DNA from: Thalassospira lucentensis | GTDB lineage: Bacteria > Pseudomonadota > Alphaproteobacteria > Rhodospirillales > Thalassospiraceae | Direction: 5' to 3' | NCBI RefSeq assembly: GCF_032921865.1 | Contig: NZ_CP136684.1 | Location: forward strand, 4,440,501 to 4,504,500 | Length of the DNA stretch: 64,000 nucleotides | Shown here: positions 37,704 through 45,281 of the stretch, piece after piece | How the letters are laid out: every line of letters begins with the position of its first letter | How positions within the stretch are numbered: the first letter of the stretch is position 1 | Program-made: the position numbers and the translations under genes | The notes under the pieces: model-generated | Told to the model about the DNA's origin: nothing | The model's input: the letters and a program-made list of their open reading frames with translations, nothing else | Databases searched by the model: none

Positions 37704-37777
37704 AGACCGGCCTGAAAATGTCAGGCCTCCAAAAGACTTATCAAAGCCTTTTGCTGGCAAAAAAATTCACCCGTCCC

Positions 37778-37802
37778 GTCACAAGCCCGAATTGCCAGCG
37801 TC
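37778..37802 (+). promoter_or_regulatory. ECF-type promoter, R-body regulon site 3
   Basis: GTCACAA (37778-37784), 14 bases, CGTC (37799-37802), upstream of the first rebB copy (ATG 37875). Confidence 0.85.
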
Positions 37803-37874
37803 GATAGGATGAATTCGGGACGGAGAAACCCCGTCAGGATTTCCACCGCAAGCAGCATACGAAGGAGTTTTGAA

Positions 37875-38198
37875 ATGGCGATTCCGACCCCGGTAAACGG
37901 TCAAATCACCGATGCCGTCACCCAGGCAAACGTCAAGGTGCTCGGTGATGCCCCTGCTATGGCCATGGGCTCTATCTTCCAGTCTCTGGCACATTCCACG
38001 GGCATTCTCTATGAAAATGCCGTCAGCGCCCAGCAGCAGCTTGGTATTGCATCCCAGGCCGCCACCAACCAGGGCGTCATCCAGATCTATTCGGTCGACA
38101 CCATGGCCGATGCCGTCGCGACCTCGAAAATCGCGCAAAGCGATGTCCCCGACAACATGCTTTCGCTTCTGACCACGCTTCAGGCTGTCAAAAGCTAA
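37875..38198 (+). CDS. rebB: RebB-family R-body structural protein, copy 1
   Basis: 107 residues. Signature QITDAVTQANVKVLGDAPAM at 10-29, then an alanine/glutamine-rich helical stretch and the C-terminal GVIQIYSVDTMADAVAT block. RebB homologues build R-bodies, rolled protein ribbons first known from Caedibacter killer symbionts, which unroll abruptly on a pH change. GAAGGAG precedes the ATG at 37875; an upstream in-frame start (37809) would run through the promoter. It is very similar to copy 2 (about four of five residues), so one is a recent duplicate. Confidence 0.93.
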   Translation: MAIPTPVNGQITDAVTQANVKVLGDAPAMAMGSIFQSLAHSTGILYENAVSAQQQLGIASQAATNQGVIQIYSVDTMADAVATSKIAQSDVPDNMLSLLTTLQAVKS

Positions 38199-38222
38199 GC
38201 CGCTTCCTCGAAGACCTCCCCG

Positions 38223-38263
38223 ATTGGGCGGCCCGTTTTCCGACCGGCCGCCCAATATCGTTT
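38223..38263 (+). terminator. Terminator-like hairpin after rebB copy 1
   Basis: ATTGGGCGGCC (38223-38233) pairs exactly with GGCCGCCCAAT (38246-38256), followed by ATCGTTT. The U-run is short. Confidence 0.65.
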
Positions 38264-38299
38264 CCCGGTAATTTTGCCCGCAGTTTTTGGCGGTTTGGC

Positions 38300-38324
38300 G
38301 TCACAAAGGCCCATCGTCCCCGTC
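38300..38324 (+). promoter_or_regulatory. ECF-type promoter, R-body regulon site 4
   Basis: GTCACAA (38300-38306), 14 bases, CGTC (38321-38324), upstream of rebB copy 2 (ATG 38401). Confidence 0.85.
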
Positions 38325-38400
38325 AAATGACTGATCGCCGCGCACCACGCGGAACGGGCCGGTTTCCGGCATATTTTTCCAGGCAACCAGGAGACAGATT

Positions 38401-38736
38401 ATGGCTGATAATACCCCGGTCAATGGCATGATTACCGATGCAGTGACCCAGGCCAATGTCAAAGTACTGGGCGATGCACCGGCCATGGCCATGGGCTCGC
38501 TGTTTCAGTCGCTGGCACATTCCCACGGCATTCTCTATGAAAATGCCGTCAGCACCCAGCAGCAGGTCGGCATCTCGTCGCAGGCTGCAACCAACCAGGG
38601 CGTCATTCAGGTCTATTCCGTCGACACCATGGCTGGTGCCGTCGCAACGCAGAAAATCGCCACCAGCGATGTTCCGGACAACATGCTTGCATTGCTGTCC
38701 GCCCTGAAGGCAACCACCGGCACCGCAGTGTCGTAA
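38401..38736 (+). CDS. rebB: RebB-family R-body structural protein, copy 2
   Basis: 111 residues with the same plan as copy 1: TPVNGMITDAVTQANVKVLG, a helical Ala/Gln-rich middle, and GVIQVYSVDTMAGAVATQK. It differs mainly at the N-terminus (MADN instead of MAIP) and in a short Thr/Ala tail. GGAG lies 8 bases before the ATG. It has its own ECF-type promoter and a strong terminator, so it forms a single-gene transcription unit. Confidence 0.93.
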   Translation: MADNTPVNGMITDAVTQANVKVLGDAPAMAMGSLFQSLAHSHGILYENAVSTQQQVGISSQAATNQGVIQVYSVDTMAGAVATQKIATSDVPDNMLALLSALKATTGTAVS

Positions 38737-38764
38737 TCCTTCATTGGTTTCGCCGCCCGAACCG

Positions 38765-38797
38765 GCCCGGCATGCAAAAGCTTGCCGGGCTTTTTTT
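38765..38797 (+). terminator. Terminator after rebB copy 2
   Basis: GCCCGGCA (38765-38772) pairs with TGCCGGGC (38783-38790), followed by seven T's. The next ECF-type promoter starts three bases later. Confidence 0.9.
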
Positions 38798-38799
38798 GC

Positions 38800-38824
38800 G
38801 TCACAAATTTCGTCCTTCACCGTC
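38800..38824 (+). promoter_or_regulatory. ECF-type promoter, R-body regulon site 5
   Basis: GTCACAA (38800-38806), 14 bases, CGTC (38821-38824), upstream of the 99-residue reb-like gene (ATG 38863). Confidence 0.85.
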
Positions 38825-38862
38825 ATTGCGGTGTAATCCACGCGCCAGCCAAGGAGACCGTG

Positions 38863-39162
38863 ATGGCACCGGCAAAAACCGACCCGTCCGACACCAATCC
38901 CGACGCAACCAAAATCGCCGACGCGATGATCAACCTGCAGGATGAGGTATCCCACCAGATCAGTGATGCTGTCAGTCTGGTCAACGTTGGCACCATCGGC
39001 ATCGGCCCGGCTTACGCCACCCTGCAGGCCATGCTGGCCCAGTCACAGGCGCAGGGTGTTCTGATGGCCAATATGGTTTCCGGTCAACGGCAGCTCTCGA
39101 TGACTGGCATGGCGACCCTGACCAAAAGCATCGAACAGATGATGTCGCGTCCTAACCGATAA
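38863..39162 (+). CDS. Divergent RebB-like protein, sub-family B (99 residues)
   Basis: Residues 1-35 are a charged lead (DPSDTNPDATKIADAMINL). Then QISDAVSLVNVGTIGIGPAY replaces the usual ITDAVTQ block, followed by AMLAQSQAQGVLMANMVSGQ. The Gln/Ala pattern and the ISDAV start mark it as a diverged RebB relative. It lacks the YSVDTM block. AAGGAG precedes the ATG at 38863. It pairs with the next gene, which shares the AQAQGVL.ANMV segment and lies 11 bases downstream, so they are co-transcribed. Confidence 0.75.
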   Translation: MAPAKTDPSDTNPDATKIADAMINLQDEVSHQISDAVSLVNVGTIGIGPAYATLQAMLAQSQAQGVLMANMVSGQRQLSMTGMATLTKSIEQMMSRPNR

Positions 39163-39173
39163 GGATCAAAACG

Positions 39174-39419
39174 ATGAGCTCTCCGCGCGAAGTCGACGAA
39201 CAGATCACCGATGGCGTGACCCAGACCAACACTACCGTCATTGGCACCGCGCCGGCCATGGGAACCATGCAGACCTACCTGTCGCAGGCACAGGCACAGG
39301 GCGTACTGTTTGCCAACATGGTCAACGAACAGCAACAGCTTGCGGTGGCCAGCCTGGCAACCACCATGGAATGCGCCCGCAATACGCTGGCCATCGGAGA
39401 CAAGGGCCCAAAGTCCTAA
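39174..39419 (+). CDS. Divergent RebB-like protein, sub-family B (81 residues)
   Basis: 81 residues: EQITDGVTQTNTTVIGTAPAM (the RebB block), then MQTYLSQAQAQGVLFANMVN and a short tail. It shares the AQAQGVL.ANMV segment with the preceding gene. AAGGAT precedes the ATG. No promoter of its own. A possible frameshifted small gene starts just after its stop. Confidence 0.78.
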   Translation: MSSPREVDEQITDGVTQTNTTVIGTAPAMGTMQTYLSQAQAQGVLFANMVNEQQQLAVASLATTMECARNTLAIGDKGPKS

Positions 39420-39425
39420 GGGGGG

Positions 39426-39586
39426 ATGACAGCGGGACAGCAAAGCGCCCCCCCACCCTCAAGAGCGCACCGCCCCCCGCCCCCGTACCACCACCGGAAG
39501 ATCCCGACAAACATGTCGAGCTGACCGACGAGGAACTCAAACGTCAGCAGGAAGAATACGAAAAACAGAGACAGGCCCAGCAATAG
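39426..39586 (+). pseudogene. Small Pro-rich/acidic gene apparently split by a -1 shift at a C7 tract
   Basis: An ATG at 39426, preceded by AAGG and G's, opens MTAGQQSAPPP and reaches seven C's at 39448-39454. Staying in that frame gives nonsense ending after 32 codons. Shifting back one base at the tract gives a plausible protein with PPPEDPDKHVELTDEELKRQ and a charged helix ending at TAG 39584-39586. The second frame alone would have to start at ATG 39371 inside the preceding gene without a ribosome site. Possible explanations are slippage-based phase variation, programmed -1 shift, or a sequencing error in the C run. Confidence 0.45.
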
Positions 39587-39595
39587 GAACATTTT

Positions 39596-39611
39596 AACCG
39601 GCGCGCCGGTT
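39596..39611. repeat. Perfect 16-bp palindrome before the 75-residue reb gene
   Basis: AACCGGCGCGCCGGTT, preceded by TTTT and without a following T-run. It could be a protein binding site or a hairpin with a minimal loop. Confidence 0.6.
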
Positions 39612-39656
39612 CTGATCGTGCCTGCGGGCACCCATCCAAGGCAAAGGCATGATGTC

Positions 39657-39884
39657 ATGAGCGATATCGTCAATCCGCAAATCACCGATGCCGTGACACA
39701 GACCAACGTCAAGGTGCTGGGCGAAAGTCCTGCACAGGCGGTATCGATCGCCCTGCAATCGCATTCCCATGCAACGGGTCTGGCCATGGAAAACGCCACC
39801 CTGACACAGGGAAACATGCAACAGGTCGCCAATACCGCAACTTCGAAGCTGGTGGCAATGATCACCGCCCAGGCCGGTGGCTAA
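39657..39884 (+). CDS. Short RebB-family protein, sub-family C (75 residues)
   Basis: 75 residues: PQITDAVTQTNVKVLGESPA, then a Gln/Ala-rich helical stretch ending AMITAQAGG. It lacks the C-terminal YSVDTM block of the full-length copies. The closest relative is the 85-residue copy at 40358. The ATG at 39657 is chosen so that the protein begins at the family start; AAAGG lies 12 bases upstream. A weak hairpin follows, then the next ECF-type promoter. Confidence 0.85.
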   Translation: MSDIVNPQITDAVTQTNVKVLGESPAQAVSIALQSHSHATGLAMENATLTQGNMQQVANTATSKLVAMITAQAGG

Positions 39885-39907
39885 GGAACGCCCCGTTCGG
39901 GAATTTT

Positions 39908-39932
39908 GTCACAAAGATCAATCATCTGCGTC
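39908..39932 (+). promoter_or_regulatory. ECF-type promoter, R-body regulon site 6
   Basis: GTCACAA (39908-39914), 14 bases, CGTC (39929-39932), upstream of the third full-length rebB (ATG 39975). Confidence 0.85.
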
Positions 39933-39974
39933 AAAACGGGTACGGTCATCGTGACCGCCAAATCGGAGGAAGAA

Positions 39975-40298
39975 ATGGCTATTCCAACCCCAGTGAACGG
40001 TCAGATCACAGATGCGGTGACCCAGACATCGGTCAGCGTTCTCGGCTCGGCCCCGGCGAACGCCATGGGCATGATCTATCAAAGTGCCGCCCACTCGACA
40101 TCGATCCTGTTCCAGAATGCCATTCAGGCCCAGCAACAGGCTTCCATGTGCTCGCAGGCTGCCACCAATATGGGTGTCATGCAGCTTTATTCGGTCAATA
40201 CCATGGCCGGGGCACAGGCAACCGCCAAGATGTCGCGATCGGACAACAGCAATACACTTCTGACCCTTTTGGTCATTTTGGCAGCAACTCGCCGTTAG
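39975..40298 (+). CDS. rebB: RebB-family R-body structural protein, copy 3 (full length)
   Basis: 107 residues starting MAIPTPVNGQITDAVTQTS, the same first ten residues as copy 1, but clearly diverged later: IYQSAAHSTSILFQNAIQAQ and GVMQLYSVNTMAGAQAT. It keeps all three blocks of full-length RebB. GGAGGA lies 5 bases before the ATG. It probably heads a short operon with the 85-residue copy and the 194-residue protein, since those have no ECF-type site of their own. Confidence 0.92.
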   Translation: MAIPTPVNGQITDAVTQTSVSVLGSAPANAMGMIYQSAAHSTSILFQNAIQAQQQASMCSQAATNMGVMQLYSVNTMAGAQATAKMSRSDNSNTLLTLLVILAATRR

Positions 40299-40357
40299 GC
40301 AGAATTCGGATGTCACGCGCCGTGCGTGTTATCCGAAGATTTCAGTGAGGGCGTGAC

Positions 40358-40615
40358 ATGGCAGACAACACCCCGGTTAATTCCCAGATTACGGACGCGG
40401 TCACACAGACCAACGTCAAGGTTCTGGGCGAAGCTCCGGCACAGGCAATGGGGCTCGTGTATCAGACGATGGCACATTCCATCAGTCTTTCGATGCAGAA
40501 CGCCATGCAAACCCAGGGCGGCCTGCAACAGATTGGCAACGCCGTAACTTCCAGCGCGTGTCGCATGATCCTCGACAGCACCGGTGGCGGCATGGGTGGC
40601 GGCGGAAAAACCTGA
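40358..40615 (+). CDS. Short RebB-family protein, sub-family C (85 residues)
   Basis: 85 residues: TPVNSQITDAVTQTNVKVLG, then a Met/Gln-rich middle (MAHSISLSMQNAMQTQG) and a glycine-rich end (GGGMGGGGKT). Like the 75-residue copy it lacks the YSVDTM block. GAGGG lies 6 bases before the ATG. Confidence 0.87.
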   Translation: MADNTPVNSQITDAVTQTNVKVLGEAPAQAMGLVYQTMAHSISLSMQNAMQTQGGLQQIGNAVTSSACRMILDSTGGGMGGGGKT

Positions 40616-40702
40616 CGCTGCCAACATACGCACCACGCCCGAATACCCGGAAAGTTTACGCCCTGAATTTGAAAATGCCCCGTTAACGCAATGAGGCCCG
40701 TC

Positions 40703-41287
40703 ATGGCAGATGATACCGATCCCAACGCATCCAATACGGCTGATAGCAGCACCCCGCCCGCCGCCGGTGCGGACAGTTCGACGGATACCTCCACAGACGG
40801 CTCACCGGGAAGTTCGGCAGCAAGCCCCTCTTCGGATGGGGCGTCGAGCCCGGGATCCTCTGGGGCATCGGGTGAATCTTTCGATAGCCCGTCTTCGACC
40901 AACAATCCCCCGTCGGGTGGCGGCGGCACCAGTTCACCCCCACTTAGCACCGCCCTTAATCCGCAAATCGTCCAGGCGGTCGGCACGACAAATCATGCCG
41001 TACTGAACGGTGCTGGTCCGGGCGCAAACGGGATTGCCTATCAAAAGGTCGCACAGGCCGCCGCCTATGCCGTACAGGACAGCACCGATTACATGCGCAA
41101 CATCATGTCGATGGCATCCGCCACAACCGGTGTGGCCCTGCAAAAAATGCTGGTGGAAAAGAAGACCGATCCCTACGCCGATATCATCAAGGCAGCGACA
41201 CAGGCTGTCACCGACGCCCAGCAGACATTTACCAGCGTCGGCACCGCTTCAAGCAGCGTGGTCAAGGATTTCGACAGTATGGCGTAA
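40703..41287 (+). CDS. Long RebB-like protein with Ser/Gly/Pro-rich N-terminus
   Basis: 194 residues. Residues 1-80 are low complexity Ser/Gly/Asp/Pro/Thr. Residues ~83-140 resemble the RebB block (NPQIVQAVGTTNHAVLNGAG) followed by an Ala-rich helix (YQKVAQAAAYAVQDS). The last 50 residues are a further Ala/Thr helix. The ATG at 40703 is preferred to 40691 because GAGG lies 6 bases before it and it restores the MAD- start of other copies. A hairpin overlaps its stop codon. It may correspond to a larger accessory R-body component. Confidence 0.75.
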   Translation: MADDTDPNASNTADSSTPPAAGADSSTDTSTDGSPGSSAASPSSDGASSPGSSGASGESFDSPSSTNNPPSGGGGTSSPPLSTALNPQIVQAVGTTNHAVLNGAGPGANGIAYQKVAQAAAYAVQDSTDYMRNIMSMASATTGVALQKMLVEKKTDPYADIIKAATQAVTDAQQTFTSVGTASSSVVKDFDSMA

Positions 41288-41302
41288 GCTTTGGCTTACG
41301 CC
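41281..41302. terminator. Hairpin over the stop codon of the last reb gene
   Basis: GGCGTAAGC (41281-41289) pairs with GCTTACGCC (41294-41302) around TTTG. There is no U-run; it lies exactly between two convergent genes. Confidence 0.45.
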
Positions 41303-41311
41303 CAAAGGAAA

Positions 41312-42616
41312 TCACCCGGCCTGCATCAACTGGATGCGTTCGCAGGCTTCCTTGAAGTCGGGCGCAAACAGTTTCAGGCTCAAACCTGTTCCCTGAAGCT
41401 CGAATGCACCCATTTCCTCTGTCGGACAGGAAATGAATTTTGCCACCTGATGGCTGACCAGAACCCGCTTGTTAAGCTGCTTGGTCAGTTGCTCGATCCG
41501 GGCGGCCTCGTTGGCCGCTTGCCCGATCACGGTAAAGTCGACACGATCAGGCACGCCGACATTGCCGTAAATCACATCACCGACATGCATGCCAAGGCCA
41601 TAGTCAAAGGCGGGTAAACCGCTTTCTTCGCGCTGACTGTTCAATTGATCAATATTGATCTGTGCTTCGGCCGCGGCATAAACCGCCGCCGTACAGGCCT
41701 GCTCCAGATCCTGTTCATCCTCGCGGATCGGGAAAATCGCCAATGTCGCATCCCCGATATAACGCAAAACCTGCCCGCCATGTTTCAGGACCGCACCGGC
41801 AGTCGCGGCAAAGAAATCGTTCATTTCGCCGAGAAATGCGTCATCGCCGACGCTGGCGGCAACCGATGTCGAATTTCGCATATCCGAAAACCAGATCACC
41901 GCACGCGTCTTCGTACTGTCGCCCAGTTTGATCTGCCCATCACGCACCCGCTGCCCGGCGTCCGACCCCAGATAGGTCTGAAGAATGGTTTTGGTTTCTT
42001 CATGCATGATCCGCATCTTGCACGACACGGCAAAACGGCGCTGGATCGCCGACAGGATCGCCAGATCCTCGTCGGTAAAGCCACTCGGGCGGCGCGTCAT
42101 ATAGGTCATGAAGATACGGTTCGTACCAAGCGTGCTGTCACGATCCGTAGTGAACGGCGTCATCAGCGCCAGATAATCCGTCCCGCCGGTTTTGCGGAAA
42201 GTCTGCAAAACATTGAAATCAAGGATCGCACCGGGCCCGATCAGATGTCGGCGCATGAATGTGACATCGTTGTCCGACATCCACTTCATCGGACTTTCAA
42301 GCCAGTCGGGGTTCTTTTCGCGCACATCAAGATGTAGCGACCGCTCGACCCGCCCCTGATCCTTTGACCAGATATAGGAAACCCCTTCATACAGCGGATG
42401 CAGGGTCTTGAACCCGACCATGACGCGTTCGATCGGAATACCCGCCGCGACAAGTCGTGACACCATGCCTTCGACAATCGCGTCAATATCGGTATCTTCC
42501 AACGCACGTTCCATCAGCCAGTCATTGACCGCCCGCACAAAACCGCCGCCTGACAGGGCACTGTTCGTCCCCGGCAGCGATGTAACATTGTTCGTGGGTT
42601 TCGCGTTTTCCGACAT
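41312..42616 (-). CDS. Class III adenylate/guanylate cyclase with N-terminal sensor region
   Basis: 434 residues. The catalytic domain spans ~245-425, with metal-binding aspartates in VIWFSDMRNSTS and YIGDATLAIFP, then MHVGDVIYGNVGVPDRVDFTVIGQAANEAARIE. The N-terminal ~200 residues look GAF-like (no transmembrane segment), so it is probably a soluble signal-responsive cyclase. It makes cAMP (guanylate cyclase is less likely). It converges on the R-body cluster; no reb-type promoter precedes it, so a functional link is not shown. Confidence 0.85.
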   Translation of the reverse strand: MSENAKPTNNVTSLPGTNSALSGGGFVRAVNDWLMERALEDTDIDAIVEGMVSRLVAAGIPIERVMVGFKTLHPLYEGVSYIWSKDQGRVERSLHLDVREKNPDWLESPMKWMSDNDVTFMRRHLIGPGAILDFNVLQTFRKTGGTDYLALMTPFTTDRDSTLGTNRIFMTYMTRRPSGFTDEDLAILSAIQRRFAVSCKMRIMHEETKTILQTYLGSDAGQRVRDGQIKLGDSTKTRAVIWFSDMRNSTSVAASVGDDAFLGEMNDFFAATAGAVLKHGGQVLRYIGDATLAIFPIREDEQDLEQACTAAVYAAAEAQINIDQLNSQREESGLPAFDYGLGMHVGDVIYGNVGVPDRVDFTVIGQAANEAARIEQLTKQLNKRVLVSHQVAKFISCPTEEMGAFELQGTGLSLKLFAPDFKEACERIQLMQAG

Positions 42617-42773
42617 GACGGGCTCCGTCCAATTCTTACGCTAATATGACACCGCATAAATGGGACAGGCTTGCGATTTCGCAATCGCAAAATCGCAAAA
42701 ACTGCTCTGACCGGTATTATTCCTGACAAAATCGGGGCAAGCCAGCGAAACCTTAGTTACCTGCGATAAAGAA

Positions 42774-44348
42774 TTAATGGGCAATCGGCGGTAGATAAAT
42801 CCGGGCCAAAAGCCCACCAGACGGCGCATCTTCAAGATAAATTTCGCCACCATGGGCCCGGATGGCGGTGCGGGCAATCGCAAGTCCAAGCCCGATACCG
42901 CCCGTTTCACGATTGCGCGAGGATTTAAGCCGGAAGAACGGCTCGAACACCTGATCGCGCTGATCGGACGGGATACCCGGCCCGTCGTCACTGACTTCAA
43001 TCCATATGCCACCATCATCGGCGGGCTTTAGCAACACTTCGACCTGATCGCCAAATGTCAGGGCATTTGAAATCAGATTGCCAAGGGCGCGCTTGATCGA
43101 AAGCGGACGACACGGATAAACCCGCGGCTCGCCATCACCAAGGAATTGGATCGGGCGACCGGTTTCAGCCAGATCCTCGACCGCCGCCTCTATCAGGGCA
43201 GCGATATCAATCTTGCGGGTCGCTTCGTTGGCCGTTTCCTCGCGGGCAAAGGTCATTGCCGCTTCGACCATCTGTTCCATTTCGTTTAGCGTTTCGATGA
43301 TCCGCGACCGGTTTTCGGCATCCTCGACAAATTCCGCCCGCAGGCGCAGGGACGTGATCGGGGTGCGCAAATCGTGCGAAATCGCCGCCAGCATCCGGGT
43401 ACGATCCTCGACAAAGCGCTTCAGCCTTGCGGTCATACGGTTAAATGCCTTTGCCGCACGGCGGATTTCAATCGGGCCGTTTTCCGGAACCGGTTCGGGA
43501 TAATCGCCGCGTCCTACCCGGTCGGCTGCCTGCGCCAGAACCGCCCAGGACCGCGTCATGCGGCGCGCCAGGAAGAACGCGATAAATCCGATCAGGATCG
43601 CGGAAATCGTAATCCGCAAGATATTTTGCAACACTACGCGCGGCGGCGGAGCCACTCCGTTAATTCGCGCCTCCAGCCAGACAACAGGTTGCGCCGCGCC
43701 GGATGCCGATGCTGTCGGCCCTGCACCGTTTGCACCACCATCTGCCGTCACCCCCACCGGGAAAATTGGAACGCTGATCTGCATTAACGGTGCGGCGACA
43801 CAATCCAGATGATCAAAGAAGCGCGGGCCGACATGACCTTGGCGATAATATCCATTTTCCTTGCGCCAATCCTTGCCGCGATCCCTTTCCTTGCCACCAT
43901 CGTCGTCATCATGATGTTTTTTGCGGTTCTTTTTCTCGCGCTCCTCGACCGCGTGACAGTCATCCTCCGACAGGATATGAACACGCGCCGGCACCGCCGG
44001 CCCGTCAAGCGCCTGATTAAGCCGCTCGCTCAGCGTATAACTGATATCTGACATCGGCAGACTGTTATCGGGATTATCAACCAGACGCATGATGCTTTGC
44101 GGCGACTGACCGACTTTCAAGACATCGCGCCAGTTCTCCGATGGCGTTGCCGCCAGAATGCGCGAAATCGCTGCCACCCGCGCCAATGCCCCGCCGCGCC
44201 GTTCGCTCAGCAATGCGTCGCGACGCTCTTCCGCCAAAAGCAGTCCCAGAACAACATGGGTAAGAACCACGGCACCAAGGATCAGCAAAACCAGTTGCCC
44301 GACCAGCGTCTGCGGCCACAAACGGGAGATGAAACTGCGCCGTTTCAT
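42774..44348 (-). CDS. EnvZ-type sensor histidine kinase with charged periplasmic domain
   Basis: 524 residues. TM1 at ~15-40, a periplasmic domain to ~245, TM2 ~255-275, HAMP ~275-325, then HisKA with MLAAISHDLRTPITSLR (phospho-His ~335) and HATPase (NLISNALTFGD, DDGPGIPSDQ, GGIGLGLAIAR). The periplasmic part holds a striking Lys/His/Asp run (KKHHDDDDGGKERDRGKD), which could bind cations or react to pH. It overlaps the response regulator stop by 4 bases, so the two are coupled. A metal or acid stimulus is inference. Confidence 0.92.
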   Translation of the reverse strand: MKRRSFISRLWPQTLVGQLVLLILGAVVLTHVVLGLLLAEERRDALLSERRGGALARVAAISRILAATPSENWRDVLKVGQSPQSIMRLVDNPDNSLPMSDISYTLSERLNQALDGPAVPARVHILSEDDCHAVEEREKKNRKKHHDDDDGGKERDRGKDWRKENGYYRQGHVGPRFFDHLDCVAAPLMQISVPIFPVGVTADGGANGAGPTASASGAAQPVVWLEARINGVAPPPRVVLQNILRITISAILIGFIAFFLARRMTRSWAVLAQAADRVGRGDYPEPVPENGPIEIRRAAKAFNRMTARLKRFVEDRTRMLAAISHDLRTPITSLRLRAEFVEDAENRSRIIETLNEMEQMVEAAMTFAREETANEATRKIDIAALIEAAVEDLAETGRPIQFLGDGEPRVYPCRPLSIKRALGNLISNALTFGDQVEVLLKPADDGGIWIEVSDDGPGIPSDQRDQVFEPFFRLKSSRNRETGGIGLGLAIARTAIRAHGGEIYLEDAPSGGLLARIYLPPIAH

Positions 44349-45070
44349 TTCTTCACCACATCGCAGGTAAACATATATCCCCCGCCCCAGACGGTTTTGA
44401 TCAGGGTCGGGTTTTTGGGATCGGGTTCGATCTTTTTGCGCAGGCGGCTGACCTGATTATCGATGCTGCGGTCAAACGGAATGGCCTCACGCCCCTTGGT
44501 CAGGTCCAGCAACTGGTCGCGGTTAAGCACCATATTGTGGTGATCGACAAAGGCACATAGCAGGGCAAACTCACCGGCACTAAGCGGCACCACAACATCG
44601 TTCTCGTCACGCAATTCATGCCGCGTACGATCCAGTATCCAGCGATCAAAACTGATTTCACCCCCGGCCTTCTGGCCGCGCCGCCCGCTTGGCAAACTTT
44701 GCGCCCGCCGAAGAACCGCCTTGATCCGTGCGAGCAATTCACGCGGGTTGAACGGCTTTGCCAGATAATCATCAGCCCCCATTTCAAGGCCGATGATACG
44801 GTCGGTTTCCTCGCCAAGAGCGGTCAGCATCACGACCGGCACATCATAATTCTCGCGCAGCCACCGGCAGAGGCTCAACCCGTCTTCGCCAGGCATCATC
44901 AGATCCAGAACGATCAGATCAGGCAAAACATTTTCGCCCATCAGCTTGCGCAGTTCACGCCCGTCGGACGCCAGCGTCACGCGATATTCGTGCTGGCGCA
45001 AATAACGCCCCAGCAGATCGCGAATATCGCGGTGGTCATCAACGACAAGAATATGGGCCGGATCACTCAT
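44345..45070 (-). CDS. OmpR-family response regulator
   Basis: 241 residues. Receiver domain with D11-D12, phospho-acceptor D56 in IVLDLMMPG, and the lysine in DDYLAKPFNPREL. The C-terminal winged helix includes LSAGEFALLCAFVDHHNMVL and SRLRKKIEPDPKNPTLIKTV. It partners the kinase directly downstream. Its likely target is the divergent exported-protein gene at 45282. Confidence 0.95.
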   Translation of the reverse strand: MSDPAHILVVDDHRDIRDLLGRYLRQHEYRVTLASDGRELRKLMGENVLPDLIVLDLMMPGEDGLSLCRWLRENYDVPVVMLTALGEETDRIIGLEMGADDYLAKPFNPRELLARIKAVLRRAQSLPSGRRGQKAGGEISFDRWILDRTRHELRDENDVVVPLSAGEFALLCAFVDHHNMVLNRDQLLDLTKGREAIPFDRSIDNQVSRLRKKIEPDPKNPTLIKTVWGGGYMFTCDVVKK

Positions 45071-45152
45071 TAAGCTGTGCCTGTGTTTTCGATAATCTCT
45101 GATCGCAGCTTATCGCGCCGGATGTCCCATCAAAAACAGCAATTTGTATCAG

Positions 45153-45225
45153 ATTGTCGCAAAAACCCGTTTTGGTAGACATTGCGACCATTTCCCCGGT
45201 TTACCGGGATCATTTCGCGACAAAT
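45153..45225. promoter_or_regulatory. Candidate regulator-binding region between the two-component system and its divergent neighbour
   Basis: ATTGTCGC (45153-45160) and GCGACAAAT (45217-45225) are inverted copies, with GCGAC again at 45184-45188 and a CCCGGT/ACCGGG palindrome at 45195-45208 between them. Confidence 0.35.
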
Positions 45226-45281
45226 CAGCGTCATAAAGGCCTCAGCCAAACAAAACGTCCCCCAACGAAAAGAGGCCCCCA

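Noticed and set aside
39371-39425. ATG at 39371 as the true start of the acidic small gene in the reb array
   Set aside because: It lies inside the preceding reb gene in another frame, lacks a ribosome site, and its first residues look unlike the rest of the protein.
41312-42616. Adenylate cyclase as part of the R-body regulon
   Set aside because: It is convergent, and no GTCACAA/CGTC site lies upstream of its start at 42616.
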